Assembly: GCA_013396635.1 (NCBI GenBank)
Contig: WBMW01001603.1
Coordinates: 370,966 to 434,965 of the forward strand
DNA from: Penelope pileata
Taxonomy: Eukaryota > Chordata > Aves > Galliformes > Cracidae
Length of the DNA: 64,000 nt
Direction of reading: 5' to 3'
The notes beneath the pieces are model-generated. The model had not been told where the DNA came from, searched no databases, and saw only the letters and a list, made by a program, of their open reading frames with translations. Made by a program: the position numbers and the translations under genes. This document shows, piece after piece, positions 25,001-37,074 of the stretch (position 1 is its first letter; each line of letters begins with the position of its first letter).

Positions 25001-25345
25001 TTTAGTTAAAATATCATTAACTGTGCTGCGTGTTTGACAAGAATGTATGACAGCACTAGCCATATGGAAAGCATAAATATTAAATACTGTATATTGCAGC
25101 CATTTGCAAGAAACTGCATTAATCCCTTGAAGGTTAATGAGAATTATTCATGTGCATCTGAGGGAAAGAAGTACTTCACTCTAGAAATTGAACAGCTTGA
25201 CATGCCTGATATTTCACTTACCAATAAATATGAACACGGAAAATGGATGGACATCTCAGCATTGTGCCTGGACGAGAGGCTCACCGAACAACTCGCAGCT
25301 TTGTTTTTTCAAATCAATATTTTACATCATTAATATTTTCAGTTC
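25001..25345. promoter_or_regulatory. Candidate conserved noncoding element; 99-codon frame inside
   Basis: AT-rich unique sequence with 'agttaaaatatcattaac', 'cataaatattaaatactg', 'ctgcattaatccc' and 'ttaatgagaattattcat' words. It contains a plus-strand frame (25034-25333, 99 codons) with a Met start and no long antisense frame. The predicted peptide has no recognised domain, signal peptide or compositional bias. I read it as an incidental frame in a low-stop regulatory-type block, but a lineage-specific small protein cannot be excluded. Confidence 0.35.
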
Positions 25346-26760
25346 CAGGAATCAGTGAAACAATAAATCCTGGCTGTTCAAAGATGGTTTGCCACTGTGT
25401 AGATATTCTTGCAAGAGGGGAAACAGATGCCAAGGGGTCGAGACTGACCTGGTTTATTTAGTTAAGTCCTGAGAGTAACAAGAAGGAATCGGTACTGGAG
25501 TAGGGGCTGGTTTCAGGCATGTGTGAAGGAGAAAGAGAAGTGAGGCAGGATTACCCCTGAGAGGCACGATCTGCAGCCGATGACATGGAGGCTCTTGTGC
25601 TCATGGTACTGAATTATCTTCCCAGGAAACATGGACAGATCTCTGAGAAGAGTTTAAGTGAGGAATAAATGTGATTGCTTGCAGTAATCACTATTACAAT
25701 TATAAGAAACGTTTTTGAAACAGCTTTGTTATGGCCTGTTATTGACTGAACCACCTGCATCAGTGGAGCTATTAAAAGCCTGAAATGATAAAATTTCTGT
25801 GCATCTTTGATGAAAACAATTTGTTGTGAGTGAAGTTCTCCTGCTGCTCTGAAAGAAGCAATCTTTAAAGCGGGTTGAAATTAGCGGATAGTCTTAATTT
25901 AATTAAGGTGGATTTTTTTGTTTGTTTGTTTGATAGAATCCTCTAAAAATAAAATACTTTCCTTTCTCATCCATCTTGTACTTTTGTCAAAATATAGTAT
26001 GGCAAATTCCACCACTACCATCCATGGCCCATGGTATCTAACAGAAACGAGCTCTGAGCTCGTGCCTGCTGCTCTGTGCATCCCCTGGGTGTGAACACCA
26101 AGCCCTGGGACACAGAGTCAGCTCAGCAAAGCAAAAAGAAAACTGTGAGCAGAAGCCCCACCTTCCAGAGCCTTCGGTGGAGCTGCTGGAGCAGATTTTC
26201 AGCTGATGCCAACAACGGAGCTCCCACGACTCAAGGAGTAGAGCCACAAGTGGAAGGTTTAGCTCTGCACATGCCCCCTCTGGTGTTAAATGCACGTGCC
26301 CCAAGCTCGCTCTGTCCAGCTAAAACCAGATAACAAAACAGGTCACTGTAAAACACCAAGAACAGCCAAAGGCAGTGTTTCCACAGAGGCATGTAAGGGA
26401 GGTGGGGCTGGCCCCGGTCTCACAGAGCAGGGTGGGCCCTACAGCTGCAGTTTGCAGCATTCCCCACTGGCACCAGGCGTAGGTCTGGGCACGGCCAGTC
26501 TCCTTGGGGGCTGCACAGAGGCAGTGCTGGAGTAGGGGAGCGTACAAAACGGAGGCGAATACAGCTAAACCCTGCTCGAGGGGCTGGGGACAACACTGAG
26601 AAAAGGGACCGATGGTCAGAGGGAACTGGGGACACCCAGAAATAGGGTCAGGGGAATGGCAGGGAGGCTGAGCCAACAGAGCCAGCACGCTGCTACATCT
26701 CAGCACAAGGAGAAGGGTCAGTGCATCTCAGGCCTTCTTTTTGCTGTTCCCAGATGCCCT
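25346..26760. other. Unique sequence, no supported gene
   Basis: A TTTG simple run lies at about 25914-25931. The patch at 25395-25500 has a faint reverse-MIR look ('gaggggaaacagatgcca') but is too worn to call. The AT-rich stretch at 25640-25930 may belong to the candidate element upstream. The GC-rich 26040-26710 stretch has only overlapping chance frames. Confidence 0.5.
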
Positions 26761-26980
26761 GACTCCCAGCTCCGGCCCTTCAGAAGCGGCCTGCAGGGAG
26801 CCAGCCCGGGGTGCAGGCACTGGGAGGCTCCAGGGAAGCGCTGCGCTGCCGGCAGCATCCTGCCCTATTTTCTGCACCAGAGCAGCCCCGTGCTGGTGTG
26901 CAGCGATGCGTGCGGGCCAGCAGCAATTGCACACACAGCCAGCGACCGGTCCTGGGGAAACCACGCTGCTCCGCGCACTG
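26761..26980. other. Small CpG-enriched, GC-rich patch
   Basis: By hand count this 220-base patch is about 69% G+C and holds about 15 CpG, an observed/expected ratio of roughly 0.58. That is just under the usual CpG-island threshold and far above the rest of the window. Several frames run through it on both strands, as CpG-rich DNA allows. It could be a minor promoter, an unmethylated enhancer core, or simple GC drift. No TATA box, initiator or first exon can be assigned. Confidence 0.4.
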
Positions 26981-29900
26981 ATCCACACACAAATCCAATC
27001 TCACGTTGTCATTACCGGGCTTGGGAGGCATTAGTGCGCCTGATTCCTCTTGCACTGTGCCAAGGTCAAGAAAACAGCTGAGTGACAGTGTTTTCTATTA
27101 GGGGTGTACAGCTTCCACAGGGTTGGTTAAAGGAGGTTTGGGCAGGCGGTGAATCAATTTGTACAGATGATTACAAGAGCAGGAGATGCACAGGTTGCCT
27201 ATGAGCACCTCACCACATTAACTACTGACACACATATAACTGCCTGATGGAACGTGTATTTATCACCTCCGCAACAGCTCCTGCTAAATAACAGCCTCAC
27301 TAACGTGAATCTCCTCGCAAGGGCCGTTCATCCCTGGCAGAGGGGCTCACTGAGCCCGGCAGGAGCCCAGCAGGAGCCCAGCAGGAGCCCTGGCCCTGCC
27401 CGGAGCAGCTTCTCCTCCCCGAGCTCTCCCTGCCCAGCAGCCTGGCAGCCTGCGGGCTCCGGCAGAAGAGTGCTGCTATTTTCATTGTTAGACACAGCAC
27501 ACAATCACTGTTAAACCACTCGAAGGAAAACACAGCTGGTGATTCTGGACTATGTTATATTTTTATTCTGAGTCATTTACCACCTCCTTTAAATAATCCC
27601 AGCAGCCTCCACAGGGATTTACTTTTACAGCACCGGATCGCTCAGGAGTGTGGCTGTCTCCAGCCTTTTCCTCCCATTTTTCAATTTCCATCCTGGCCTG
27701 CATCCACTGCAGGAGGAAATGTGCTTAAAGCACTCCGAGGAGCCCCGCAGGCTCTGGGGCCGATGCACAGCTGACAGAAAGCAGAGCGGGGCTGGTGGCT
27801 CCATGCAGCCCCAGTTCTGCCTCTGAGCTGCAGCAGGGCTGAGCCTACAGCTCCCTGCAAGCTGGCACGGTGCATTTGCAAGGACCAACCAGCATTTTTA
27901 AATGCTTATCTTATAAATGTCCACTGGTTCAAATCTATGCTGCAGTTGACCACTGCCATCCTAAGAGCAAAGGAAAATGGCACACAATACAGAACACAAG
28001 TTCTTTAAGATCTGGTGTGAAACTGTACACACAGTTCCTGTGACTCTGTCATTCCGTCTGCAGCACTGAGGCCCACTGCTCCTCTCTCTTTCTGGGCTGC
28101 ACCAGCAGCAGGGCTCCCTGCACTCTGTGTATCCATAACCCCACAGAGGGGATCAAGGGAGACAGGGGCATCCCACCTCTGTGTGCAGCCAGCGCAGTCT
28201 GGGACATCAACGCACTCAGTAAACAGCCCTAAGGGACATCAGCACGCAGGTGCTATTGCTTTGTAGAGGCCCTTCCCATCAGACATACCAGAGCCACTGC
28301 TTTACCCTCATAACTCCAATGTTCTGGTGCTCCATGAAGCCAGCAGAAACTCGCTTTGCCTAGAACTGCTCTGGAAACTCACAGACAGGGGAACAGCCAA
28401 CAAGAAATGAAAGCAAAGCCGATCCAACCCCCTCCTCATTTGCTTGACAGGTTCACAGAGTGAGCCTGGTGCGAGCTGTGAGATCAGAAAGAACTTTGGA
28501 GAAGGGGAACTTCCCACAGCTGCTCAGTATCTGTGGCAAGAACCCGCTGCCCAGAAGCGAGGTCACCGCCGTGGCCATGCTGAGCCCCTCCGGGGGAGCA
28601 GGAGCGAGCAGGATGTCACTGCCCCATGCCACCTCCCAGAGGCTGTCAGACGAGGCTCTGCTAAGGGGTGGATGCTTCCTTTAGAGACTGAGGATTTTCT
28701 TGACTCAAAGTTGTTTGCCCTCAGAATTAACCCCTAGAGGTACCAAACAGTTGTGAGTTTTGAAGCAGCTTCACCCCGTAAGTCACAAGAGGAACATCCC
28801 TTTTAGTTACCATGCAAGCTGGACTCTCACTGGGAACCCAGCAGTATCGCTCCTCTGTTTTTTCTCTATACCCCAAATGCCATCCTCTAATTTTCCAGAT
28901 GATTAAAGCTTGCATTTCACTTTGGGGAAAGCACAACTCCAAGAACCTGTGCAGTTAAAATTCAAGAACGTGCAGCTCTTCTCCGGGAGACATTCAGAAT
29001 GCTGCTCACAATTAGAGCAATTGGTCCCTTTACATAAGTAAAGCAATTCTTTATGGCAAATTAGCTTCTTCTTAATGAAGACTTGTTATTTTCAGTAAGT
29101 CAGCATTTTTGGTGGGGAGATTTAATAAACTTTATTCTTCTTCCTCTCATTGTGATAAGCAAATTTAATTTTACTTGTGTTATTAATAATACTAGGCGTC
29201 TCTAGAACATGTATAGTAGACAATCTGAAACAGTTTAATTAATAAATCCTCTTTTCTGATACAAGACCGGGGTGAAAGGAAAGCATGCAGCCTCTCATGA
29301 AGGGGTGTGTGGAGCGGAGATGCGCAGAGCAGGTGGCACCGACCCTCTGCAGCGGGCCCGCAGCAGGCGCAGCCCTCGCTAACAATGCTGCTGGTGCTCC
29401 CCTGCCTCCAGAAGGCCAGCAGGGGATCAGAAAGGCTGCTGTCCTGAATTCACCAAGGTTATTTCCAAGCCCTTCTGTACTGCCCCTAAGCCATCACAAA
29501 GCCCACAGCGCACCCTCCCGCAGTCTGGATCCAGGCGCTGGTTCCCAGCAGACCCCTGCAGTACAACAGACCCCTGCACACAATGATGCCTTCGCTGTTA
29601 AGTCACAATGCTTTGTACTTTTGCATGATGTGAAGCATCCAATGATGCACTGGACCAAGTGCCACATCCCCACCACTGCTCTGCCCAAAGAACCCAGAAG
29701 CCAGCCCTGCTCTCCCCTCCTGGCAGATGTGGCTGCCCCCATACCCGTGCATCACCAGCAGTGCTGTCCCCCAGGCTGACCATAAGCCAACAGAAGAGAA
29801 TGTTCCCCTCATGCAAAAGGTGAACCAGGGAGAGAAAAGCTTTCTGTGCCACTGCGATAGGGAAGTGCTACAGACTTTAACCAGGAGAATTTAAACAGAC

Positions 29901-30289
29901 ACAAAACCCACTCTAAAGCAGGTTTTCTTCCACAAAGAATGAGACCTTCTATGTGGGTGCCTTTGGCCCTGGCCCTGTTGCTCAGCTATCTAAAATCCTG
30001 CATGACTCTCACAAAGGAGAAATTTTATACCCATTTCTACATTAGGATAATGGCTGAAATCCTCCTTTTACAGAATAATAATATTTACAGAGCCTAAGAA
30101 AATATTTTTCTCCTTCCCATACTGACCTAACTATACCCTGGAGTTTCAGAAGCAATCAAAGGCTCTTCAGTCCCTTTGTATATAAGAACAACAGAGACTG
30201 TGAATGTATCACTGCTTTGCTCTGCAGAGTTCCAGCCCCGCACCCTTCCCTTCCCCCGGACGCGTTCTCCTCTCGCTGGCACTGACACA
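26981..30289. other. Unique sequence, no supported gene
   Basis: It contains a short 11-bp tandem repeat (27360-27390, unit 'caggagcccag', about 2.8 copies). An AT-rich patch at 29020-29245 with 'agtttaattaataaatcc' may be a small regulatory element. A 164-codon plus frame (29285-29779) overlaps minus frames and has no domain. No exon or RNA gene is supported. Confidence 0.5.
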
Positions 30290-30620
30290 GTGCTCCCTTA
30301 CCCCACGGTTACTAGGCATGCCTTACTGCCTCATTTGGTCCAAACATGATAAATCAATTTCCATCCAATTAGGCTACGCCCGAAGAATTAATTTGCCACA
30401 CTTTAGAGTGTAGTATTTTGTATGTTCCTAAATGCAATTAGAAAACTTTAATTTAATCTTACATGCCCAATATGATCGGCTGGTACATAAGACAATCCAG
30501 TTGCGGCTCGTACAGCATGTGATTGTAGTTGTAATTGATTAAAATTGCTTTTGCGAGTGTGTCTTGATGTCATGCCTAACTCGATTTGCTTCGGGTCTTA
30601 CTCCTGCCAGTGCATGTGCA
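30290..30620. promoter_or_regulatory. Candidate conserved noncoding element with TAAT-NN-ATTA site
   Basis: AT-rich unique sequence with CpG retained in several places ('ctacgcccgaag', 'tgatcggctgg', 'ttgcggctcgtac', 'tttgcgagtg', 'aactcgatttgc'). It has a TAATTGATTA site at 30532-30541, the spaced palindrome bound by paired-class homeodomain dimers. Further cores include 'ccaattaggc', 'agaattaatttgcc' and 'ctttaatttaatctt'. Retained CpG in otherwise AT-rich DNA suggests constraint. No coding frame of note spans it. Regulatory role is inferred. Confidence 0.45.
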
Positions 30621-33444
30621 TCAGGAACTTTCTGCGTGTGAGCAGTGCCTCCGGCCCTGCAGGATTTGCCAGCACAGGAAGGCAGGTGCAGGGCTCGCCA
30701 GCCCAAAGCATCCATTTTCTCCTAAAACAGTGATCAGACACGTGAAGACTTCTAGGTGCCAGATGGATTTTCAGAACAGTGAAGGTGCTTTGACTGACAA
30801 CCCTATGGTGGGGATTTGTCCCCTTTGCTTCTGAAATCCATTCGAAGTGCTGGGCTTAAGAGCCCATTTGCCTTAGGACGCTCTGTTCACAGCAGAGAGC
30901 TTCACTTTGCACTTTTCTCCATTTATGACAAACAGGCTCAGGGTGAGCTTCAAAACACAACCTGGGTGTTTCAGGAGGCCTGAGGGGATCCCATCAGCAC
31001 TGGGGCTCCAGGCAGGGCTGCTCCTGCTGTGCTGGGGACGCAGCTGGACCCCACTGCAAGCACTGCCAGGGGCAGGTGTGGTCCCCGGCGCTCCTGCCAG
31101 CCCAGCCTTGCTGATTTTGGTGCCTACATTAAGTTATGGAAATCCCACTCCATCTCCCACCAGTACACCTTGAGGAAACAGGCCCTACATTCATCAGAGA
31201 CCTGGCTGTCCAAGGGTGTCCCGAAATCCAGCCAGGCATTTCTGGCTTTAGTCTGAAATGCTTAACTGCATCTGGCCCCAGGTAGCCAGACACTATTATG
31301 GTTGGACCTAGCTTAACCTCTAGTGGTCTCTTACAAGATCAGGGAAGATTTTCACTCCTGGAAAATATTTTGAAAGAAAGAAAAAACAGCATTTCTTTGA
31401 AACATTTCAACAACAAAACATCTGCTTTGCTCAGCCAAAAAAGACTGCCTCAAAAAACCACTGTTTCTCATTTTCAGAAGTAGGCTACACTGGGAAGCCT
31501 GACTGTAACTGGACATGACAGAATCCTAAAGCCTTCAGTTCTATTCACCCCACTCCTGAGAAGTGTTTATGTTTGAAAACATGGTGAGATAACATGAGTT
31601 AAAGGCACATGCTCTCACCTCTCGCTATACAACGGATGGTTCCCTGGATAATACCAGGGCTTGTCAGAAATACATACCATGGACACTGTGATTTTCCACA
31701 GCATGCAGTTCTCACTGTGTCAGTGGGTAAGAGAATTTCAGATAGGAGGGAAAAAAGGAGGGACAACATGGAGCTGTTATGTGCCATGCAAGAGATGGAG
31801 TCTGTATGATTGCTTGTGATTTATCTGGTTTTGTTAAGAAGCTAGAATGCAATTTCCTTTGCATATGTATAAAATACTGTAGGACAGGAGGCTTATAAAG
31901 TATTAGACAGTGCAAGGAAATGTTCAATGACATCATGAATGTCATTGTGCTTTGGAAGGCAGGTTGGGGACAGAGGATAAAAGTATCACCCCAACCTCAC
32001 AGTGGCCCGGAATCCGGGTCCCTGCTGACCTTGCTGTTGTTTGGTACATACACACACGGTGTTTTTATCAATTGCTACACTGCATTTTGAAAAAGGAAAA
32101 AGAAGATGTTAAAATGGCAATGATTTTCTGTCCAAAGCTTCTTGTGTTTTCTGTGATGAAAAGTAGCTTGCAAGCATTGTTACCCTCCTTCATTCCCTAC
32201 TGGGCTGCCTCAGTGGGCAGACTGGCAGGGAAAGAGCCCGGAAATAAAGGCTCTTTCAAAGACATCAGACTTTGTGCTGAATTGGCATCACTTGCACCCA
32301 GCCCCTGGCAAGGACCATGCATCCCCAGCCATGCTGAGGGGTTTGGCCTCCTGCACAGCAGGGAGCAGCCCTGCCAAACAAACCCTCCAGAAATGCAGAG
32401 GATTTGCAATAAAACTGGGGAGCTTGCATCCCCCACCCCTACTGTAAGAAGCTGCTCCAGAATTTCCTTCCTGTGACAGCTTGAGGCTTCCCGCTTACTG
32501 ATGGCTGATCAGCCCCTATCTGTTCTCTCCAATAGCTCTTCTCCGTCACAGCACAAACTCCCTTCTTCCCTGCGGGCTTAGAAAGAGCAATCGTATCTGT
32601 GCTCAGGCAGCTAGCAGAGCTTTCTGTTGGAGTGCAGCTCTTCGTCTTCTTGATCACCCTTAAGAACCCATCTCTGCAGCTGCCCCAGAGCAGGTTCACC
32701 TGTCTGCAGCACATTTCCCACCCTGGCCCTGTGCAGTGGGGCCAGGGCTTCCCTCTGCTGAAAGCTGCCCATAACACCCTTAGGCCATGTCTCCCACTGT
32801 CCTTGGTTGGAATCTCCCTTTTCCCTTTGCTTGCTCAGCATCCCTGCATGAGCATGCAGTATCTCACATTGTTTTATCACACCCTTTGCAGAAATTCAGG
32901 AGGAACAAGTTTACTGGTAGGCAGCTGCCTAACCAAAGCCCGCTGCTGACAGCCAGAATATCTACTACAGAGAGGGCCATGTCAGTTTCTTTCTTTCTCT
33001 CCATGTTATTAACCTTATTTCCTTCAATTTCCTTCAAAGGAAGCTCTAAATCCACAATTATTTTGCTTCCATTTTAGTTTCATGCTGGTAGCTTGGTGCA
33101 ACCTGCATGGGCTGCAGAGGAGCAGCACGGGCTAAGCACGATTCCAGCCACCACTGTCCCACTCATGCACAAAGCAAAAGCCCGAGCAGCTCCAGTTGTG
33201 TCCACTTACACCACAGCCTGATGTCCTGGGTGCAGAATAAGTCAGTCCTGAACGGCTGTTTTACACAGCCTTTATTCAGCCACGCAGTCCCTACTGCTCC
33301 TGCTCAGCACAACTTGTGCACCAGGCGTCCTGCCCCTGGCACACGGCACCCCTTAGCAGAGGTGGTGCAGCTTCTTTTAAATCAGATGTTGTGGGCTGAG
33401 AAAAGACAACAGAGCAGGCCAGTTCTCCCTCATGCAGATAAACA
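30621..33444. other. Unique sequence, no supported gene
   Basis: No repeat or exon is confidently recognised. A 174-codon plus frame (31952-32476) and others near 32439-32949 overlap on both strands and have no domain. Bases 31120-31290 have the patchy look of an old interspersed repeat, but I cannot assign one. Confidence 0.5.
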
Positions 33445-33962
33445 AGTGTATGTTTGAGTATATGATGAGTATGATATGAGTATGTATGTTTGGGTATGCT
33501 GAGAAAAAAGAAAAAAGGGAGGGGAAAACAGTAGTTTTTAAAAGTCCTATCCAGCAAAGTGTGTAAACATCTGCTCAGTGGTGAGCCCTGCACGTGAGTA
33601 ATTGTGCTAACACTTCTGGTTGGAATTTCCAGAGTTGAATGAACCCAGTGATGTGAGGGCAGGAGCCAGGCTGGTTTCCTGGGGCTAACAGTACAGTGTC
33701 TTATTGGCACATTTTGCAGCACTGGGACAACCTCCCCTCTGCTCCTTTTTAATACAGTGGATGTTAATGTATCAGGTGTTTCAAATTGTACTTCTAAAAT
33801 ATTCATTTTCCTGAATATTATATTTCTAGTCATATTATTTAAATGTACCAGGAAAGCTTCGACTAAATCTTTTAATCCCATTTGATCTACAAACAGAGCT
33901 GCAACATGACAGGTTGGATTAATGCATTTGGCATTTGTGAAATTATAAACCTCACACAGCAA
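33291..33962 (-). other. Unassigned 223-codon open frame, probably noncoding
   Basis: This is the longest uninterrupted Met-initiated frame in the window that contains no N. The first 80 or so residues derive from AT-rich unique DNA (33700-33962), a candidate conserved noncoding patch. The middle crosses a T-rich and GTATG-type simple repeat, giving a phenylalanine run and then Tyr/His residues. The end is GC-rich. No domain, signal peptide or family is recognised, and the composition changes along the frame, which argues against one protein. In a vertebrate genome an unspliced frame of this size with no homology is most often chance. Confidence 0.2.
33445..33500. repeat. Imperfect GTATG / TATGA simple repeat
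   Basis: A run of degenerate 5-7-bp units ('gtatgtttgagtatatgatg', then 'gtatgatatgagtatgtatg'). A low-complexity slippage tract that also generates the Tyr/His-rich stretch in the minus-strand frame across it. Confidence 0.75.
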
Positions 33963-35489
33963 ACAGACAGCAACTGCTGCTGCTCCTTCCCTTCCGCTTT
34001 TTTATCACCAGGCTAAAGTGAAATAAACCCTTTCCTACATCTACATTTGATTGAAAGATAGACATGCAGGAAAGGGTGAAGTATCCTAAGTGATGGGCTC
34101 AGTGGGATATTGAATTTATGTCTACGCTTTGATGCTTCTGGGTTTCGTTTTCTGCTCCCGAGTAGAATTAATTCTGTTCCCCACAGGAGCCGATTTGGTA
34201 TTCTACATAAAACCCCACATTTTATTGTTTTATATCCAACTTTCAGGGAAAGGCAAGAGGTCAAGGGGAGACAGAAGGAATGAAAGGTGGAACGGGAACC
34301 TTTTACAGCCCAAATGCCGTTAAGACCTCTTTTAATATACTAAGATCCATTTTGTCTGTCTTCATTTCAAAAAAAGACAAGAGCTCTTTTAAAGGGGCCC
34401 TGGATCCTCATTTCCAATTCCACATCCTTCCTGACAAGTCTTTACCTCGCGTTCTTGACAGCTGCACCACTGACAGCATCACTTCTCCTCCCGTTCTCCA
34501 CAGCCAGAGCCAGCAGTGAGCTGGGCAGCTCCCCGTGGGGCCAGGCTCATGTCCCCAAACCCAATGGGCAGAACCCCTCAGTGGGACCCCAGGCTCCTGT
34601 GCCGGCTGTGGTGATGGGGCTGAGCAGTCCTGGAGCCAGCAGGGTGCTGCCAGGCCTTGGCAGCCTCCCACCCGCATTCCGAGAGCTGCCTCCATGGCGT
34701 GGGGACACTTCAAGGAGCGAAAAGCAAATGTGGGACAAAGCAATGGAAGGGAACAGAAAGGTGGCTGCAGGTAGGGAAGAAGGAAAGGGAAGTGCTATAA
34801 CCCTGAGGGCTTTGTTTGAAAGTTTCCTTCCTGAAAGCCTGTGCCCAGCTCACAACACGATGCTGCTCCAGATTTTACGTTTTCTTACACATCTGTCCAC
34901 TTTCTTACCAACAACATTTCAACTGCACAATGTGAAGGAGCCAGGGCTTGAGTCAGAAAGGCACTGAGCCCCCGACTGCGCTACAGCATCCTGGCACAGC
35001 TCCACATCCACGGATCTGTGGCTGAGGCACTCGCAGCCCAGGGCAAGGGGACAAGGAGCAATGCTGTGCCCAGATCCCCTGAGAAGACCAGCTGCCAGTC
35101 AGAGAGGAGTGAAGTTTGGAAACCGAGGACTCAAACAGAACAAAGATTTAGCTTTGGCTGAGTTTGCAGATAGCTTGATGCAAAACCTCTAGCTCATACC
35201 TCTGAGATCTTGAAATCTGCTGTTGTACTGCTGAACTGTCATCAGCAAATTATTCCTTTGGAGAAGGATGCAACCTCCTTCAGAGGACTGCCAGGAGCCC
35301 CGAGAAGGGACATCAGGTCTACCCAGGTGGATTGCACAGCACAGGCACTAAGTGACCCCTCCTGCCCCAGTGGGGATGCACCTACAGCAGCCATGGATGC
35401 TTATATGGGGCCCAAATTTGTTTAATACCATGGCCCTGGGTAGCTTTGCTGCAGCCCTACTTACAGCCTGCAATGTGCAAATGACTCTC
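33963..35489. other. Unique sequence, no supported gene
   Basis: GC-rich in 34440-34790 with overlapping frames on both strands, no domain. No repeat is recognised. Confidence 0.5.
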
Positions 35490-35870
35490 TGCCGTTCTGG
35501 CACTAATAGTGTCAAATGGCATTAATTAAAACAAAATGCTTATAAAACAGGCTAGATTCACCAACAATAAGTGAGGAGTTATTTTTCTTTTTTTTTTTCT
35601 TTTTTTCTTTTTTTTTTGGAGAATTTTAATGAATAAACAGCAATTCCTATTCATTATTTATCTACTTCTGAATTTTAATGAATAGTTCCCAGCGCTCATT
35701 AACAAATCTCTGTATTTATGGAAAACTGGCACTTCATAAATATCAAATTGTGCTATTTTATGTGCTGGTTTTATATAAATATAGAAATTCTGTAATTATC
35801 ACTCGAACTGATCATTAAAATTCAAAAGCAGATAAATAAGCTGAAGCTTTCTGCCTTAGCATTCAGATAA
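35490..35870. promoter_or_regulatory. AT-rich candidate noncoding element with a T-rich tract
   Basis: AT-rich unique DNA around a polypyrimidine T-rich run (35582-35618, T with isolated C). 'gaattttaatgaata' occurs near 35621-35635 and again near 35671-35685, a local direct repeat. Homeodomain-type TAAT/ATTA cores are dense ('cattaattaaaac' at 35520). It may be one unit with the next block. Confidence 0.3.
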
Positions 35871-35879
35871 AACATCTTT

Positions 35880-36420
35880 CTTTTCTTTCCCGAGCGGCTC
35901 CCCATCTCCCCACGTGCCATGCCCTCTCCTCGGGCAGCGTGCAGCCCTGCAGGTAGCCCCATGCTGCGGGGCTGGCTGGGGCTCGAGCTCGGTGCCAGCA
36001 GCGAGGGACTCCTTTGTTTGCGCGTGCTGGCATGTCCTCGGCCTCATCTCTCCGCTGCCAGAATCCTGGCTGGCATTCTCATTCTACACTGATCTGTCCT
36101 TTTTCCCCTGACGTTGTTATTGACTTTTGCATTACTGCAGCACAAACCATTAGCCATTTTATGCAAATCCCTGTGTTGAATGAAATCCGTGTCAAGTCCA
36201 CAAAATCAAATTCCAACTTGCCGTGCAATGTAACCGTATAATGCTGCCTTTGTTAGACACAGCTGGGAGGAAAACCAATCCGATCCCATCCAAACCAAAC
36301 GAAATTGACGCAATCCACACTTTGTATGATCGTTCTCCTCTCCGGAGCCAGAACAAGCCGTACTCTGATCTCAGTTGTGTGAGTCAAAAGCTGAAGCACC
36401 ACCAGTACTGTCCAGGAAGC
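35880..36420. promoter_or_regulatory. Candidate conserved noncoding element, CpG-bearing, with POU octamer
   Basis: I count about 13 CpG in 35881-36060, then an AT-richer part with a perfect octamer ATGCAAAT at 36161-36168 beside 'ccattagccatttt'. CpG is retained further on ('ccgtgtcaag', 'ttgccgtgca', 'gtaaccgtata', 'aatccgatcc', 'aaacgaaattgacgcaatcc'). Sustained CpG retention over 500 bases of unique, moderately AT-rich DNA is a mark of constraint or lack of methylation. Open frames (35856-36423) are 60-75 codons, on both strands, without domains. Regulatory role is inferred. Confidence 0.42.
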
Positions 36421-37074
36421 TAAAGAAAATTTCTGTCATTTCATTTCAGATCAGCACTTGTTCCAGCATTAATTACCCCTGTGAAGACAAAACATACCAG
36501 CACTGAAGAAACACTTGAACAGCACTCTGGTAACCTGCACTTTGGCTGGCTTCACTACAGGCTGCTTGCAGCCACGTCCAGGGGATATGACACACAATTC
36601 CCAGAGGCGTGGTGGCATTGCCTTTCCATAGGACAAGGAGCTAAGGTGAAGAAGGTATGTAAGAGTAAGGTGAAGAAGAAAGAGGTGTGTCAGGGCCAGT
36701 GATGGGCTCTGGCTCAGAGGCAGTGCCACGGCACGGGAGAAGCACACAGGTGGTGCTTAGAAGACGGACAGAACTGTGGCTCTTACAAAGCAGAACATAT
36801 GCTGAACCTAGAAAATCCCAGCAGGTTATGCAGACAGATATACCACCAGGGCAATGCAGCAGTCTTGTTGTGTTAAAGGTTACTCCCTTAAATGCTAGAC
36901 CAATGAAAGCAATTGCATGTAAGGTCAGGAAAATTTGTCTGCTCCTTGACTGCATCAAGCCATGAAACCAAAGGTTCCCCAGGCCTCACTGCTCTCTTCA
37001 GTGTGTGTGCATTTTTTCAGCCAGGCTTTTGTAAGTCATGCAATGTCCCTGCCACAATGGCTGGAGATGATTGT
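36421..37074. other. Unique sequence, no supported gene
   Basis: Frames of 73-105 codons overlap on both strands with no recognisable domain. No repeat is recognised. Confidence 0.5.

Noticed and set aside
25395..25500. Possible reverse-strand MIR
   Set aside because: Only one block ('gaggggaaacagatgcca') and a loose 'ttaagt' match; not enough to call.
27925..27945. tRNA B-box-like 'ggttcaaatct'
   Set aside because: No A box or cloverleaf arms can be drawn around it.
29410..29430. CTCF-like word 'ggccagcagggga'
   Set aside because: Matches part of the CTCF core but lacks the following 'gc' bases. A single partial site is not evidence of an insulator.
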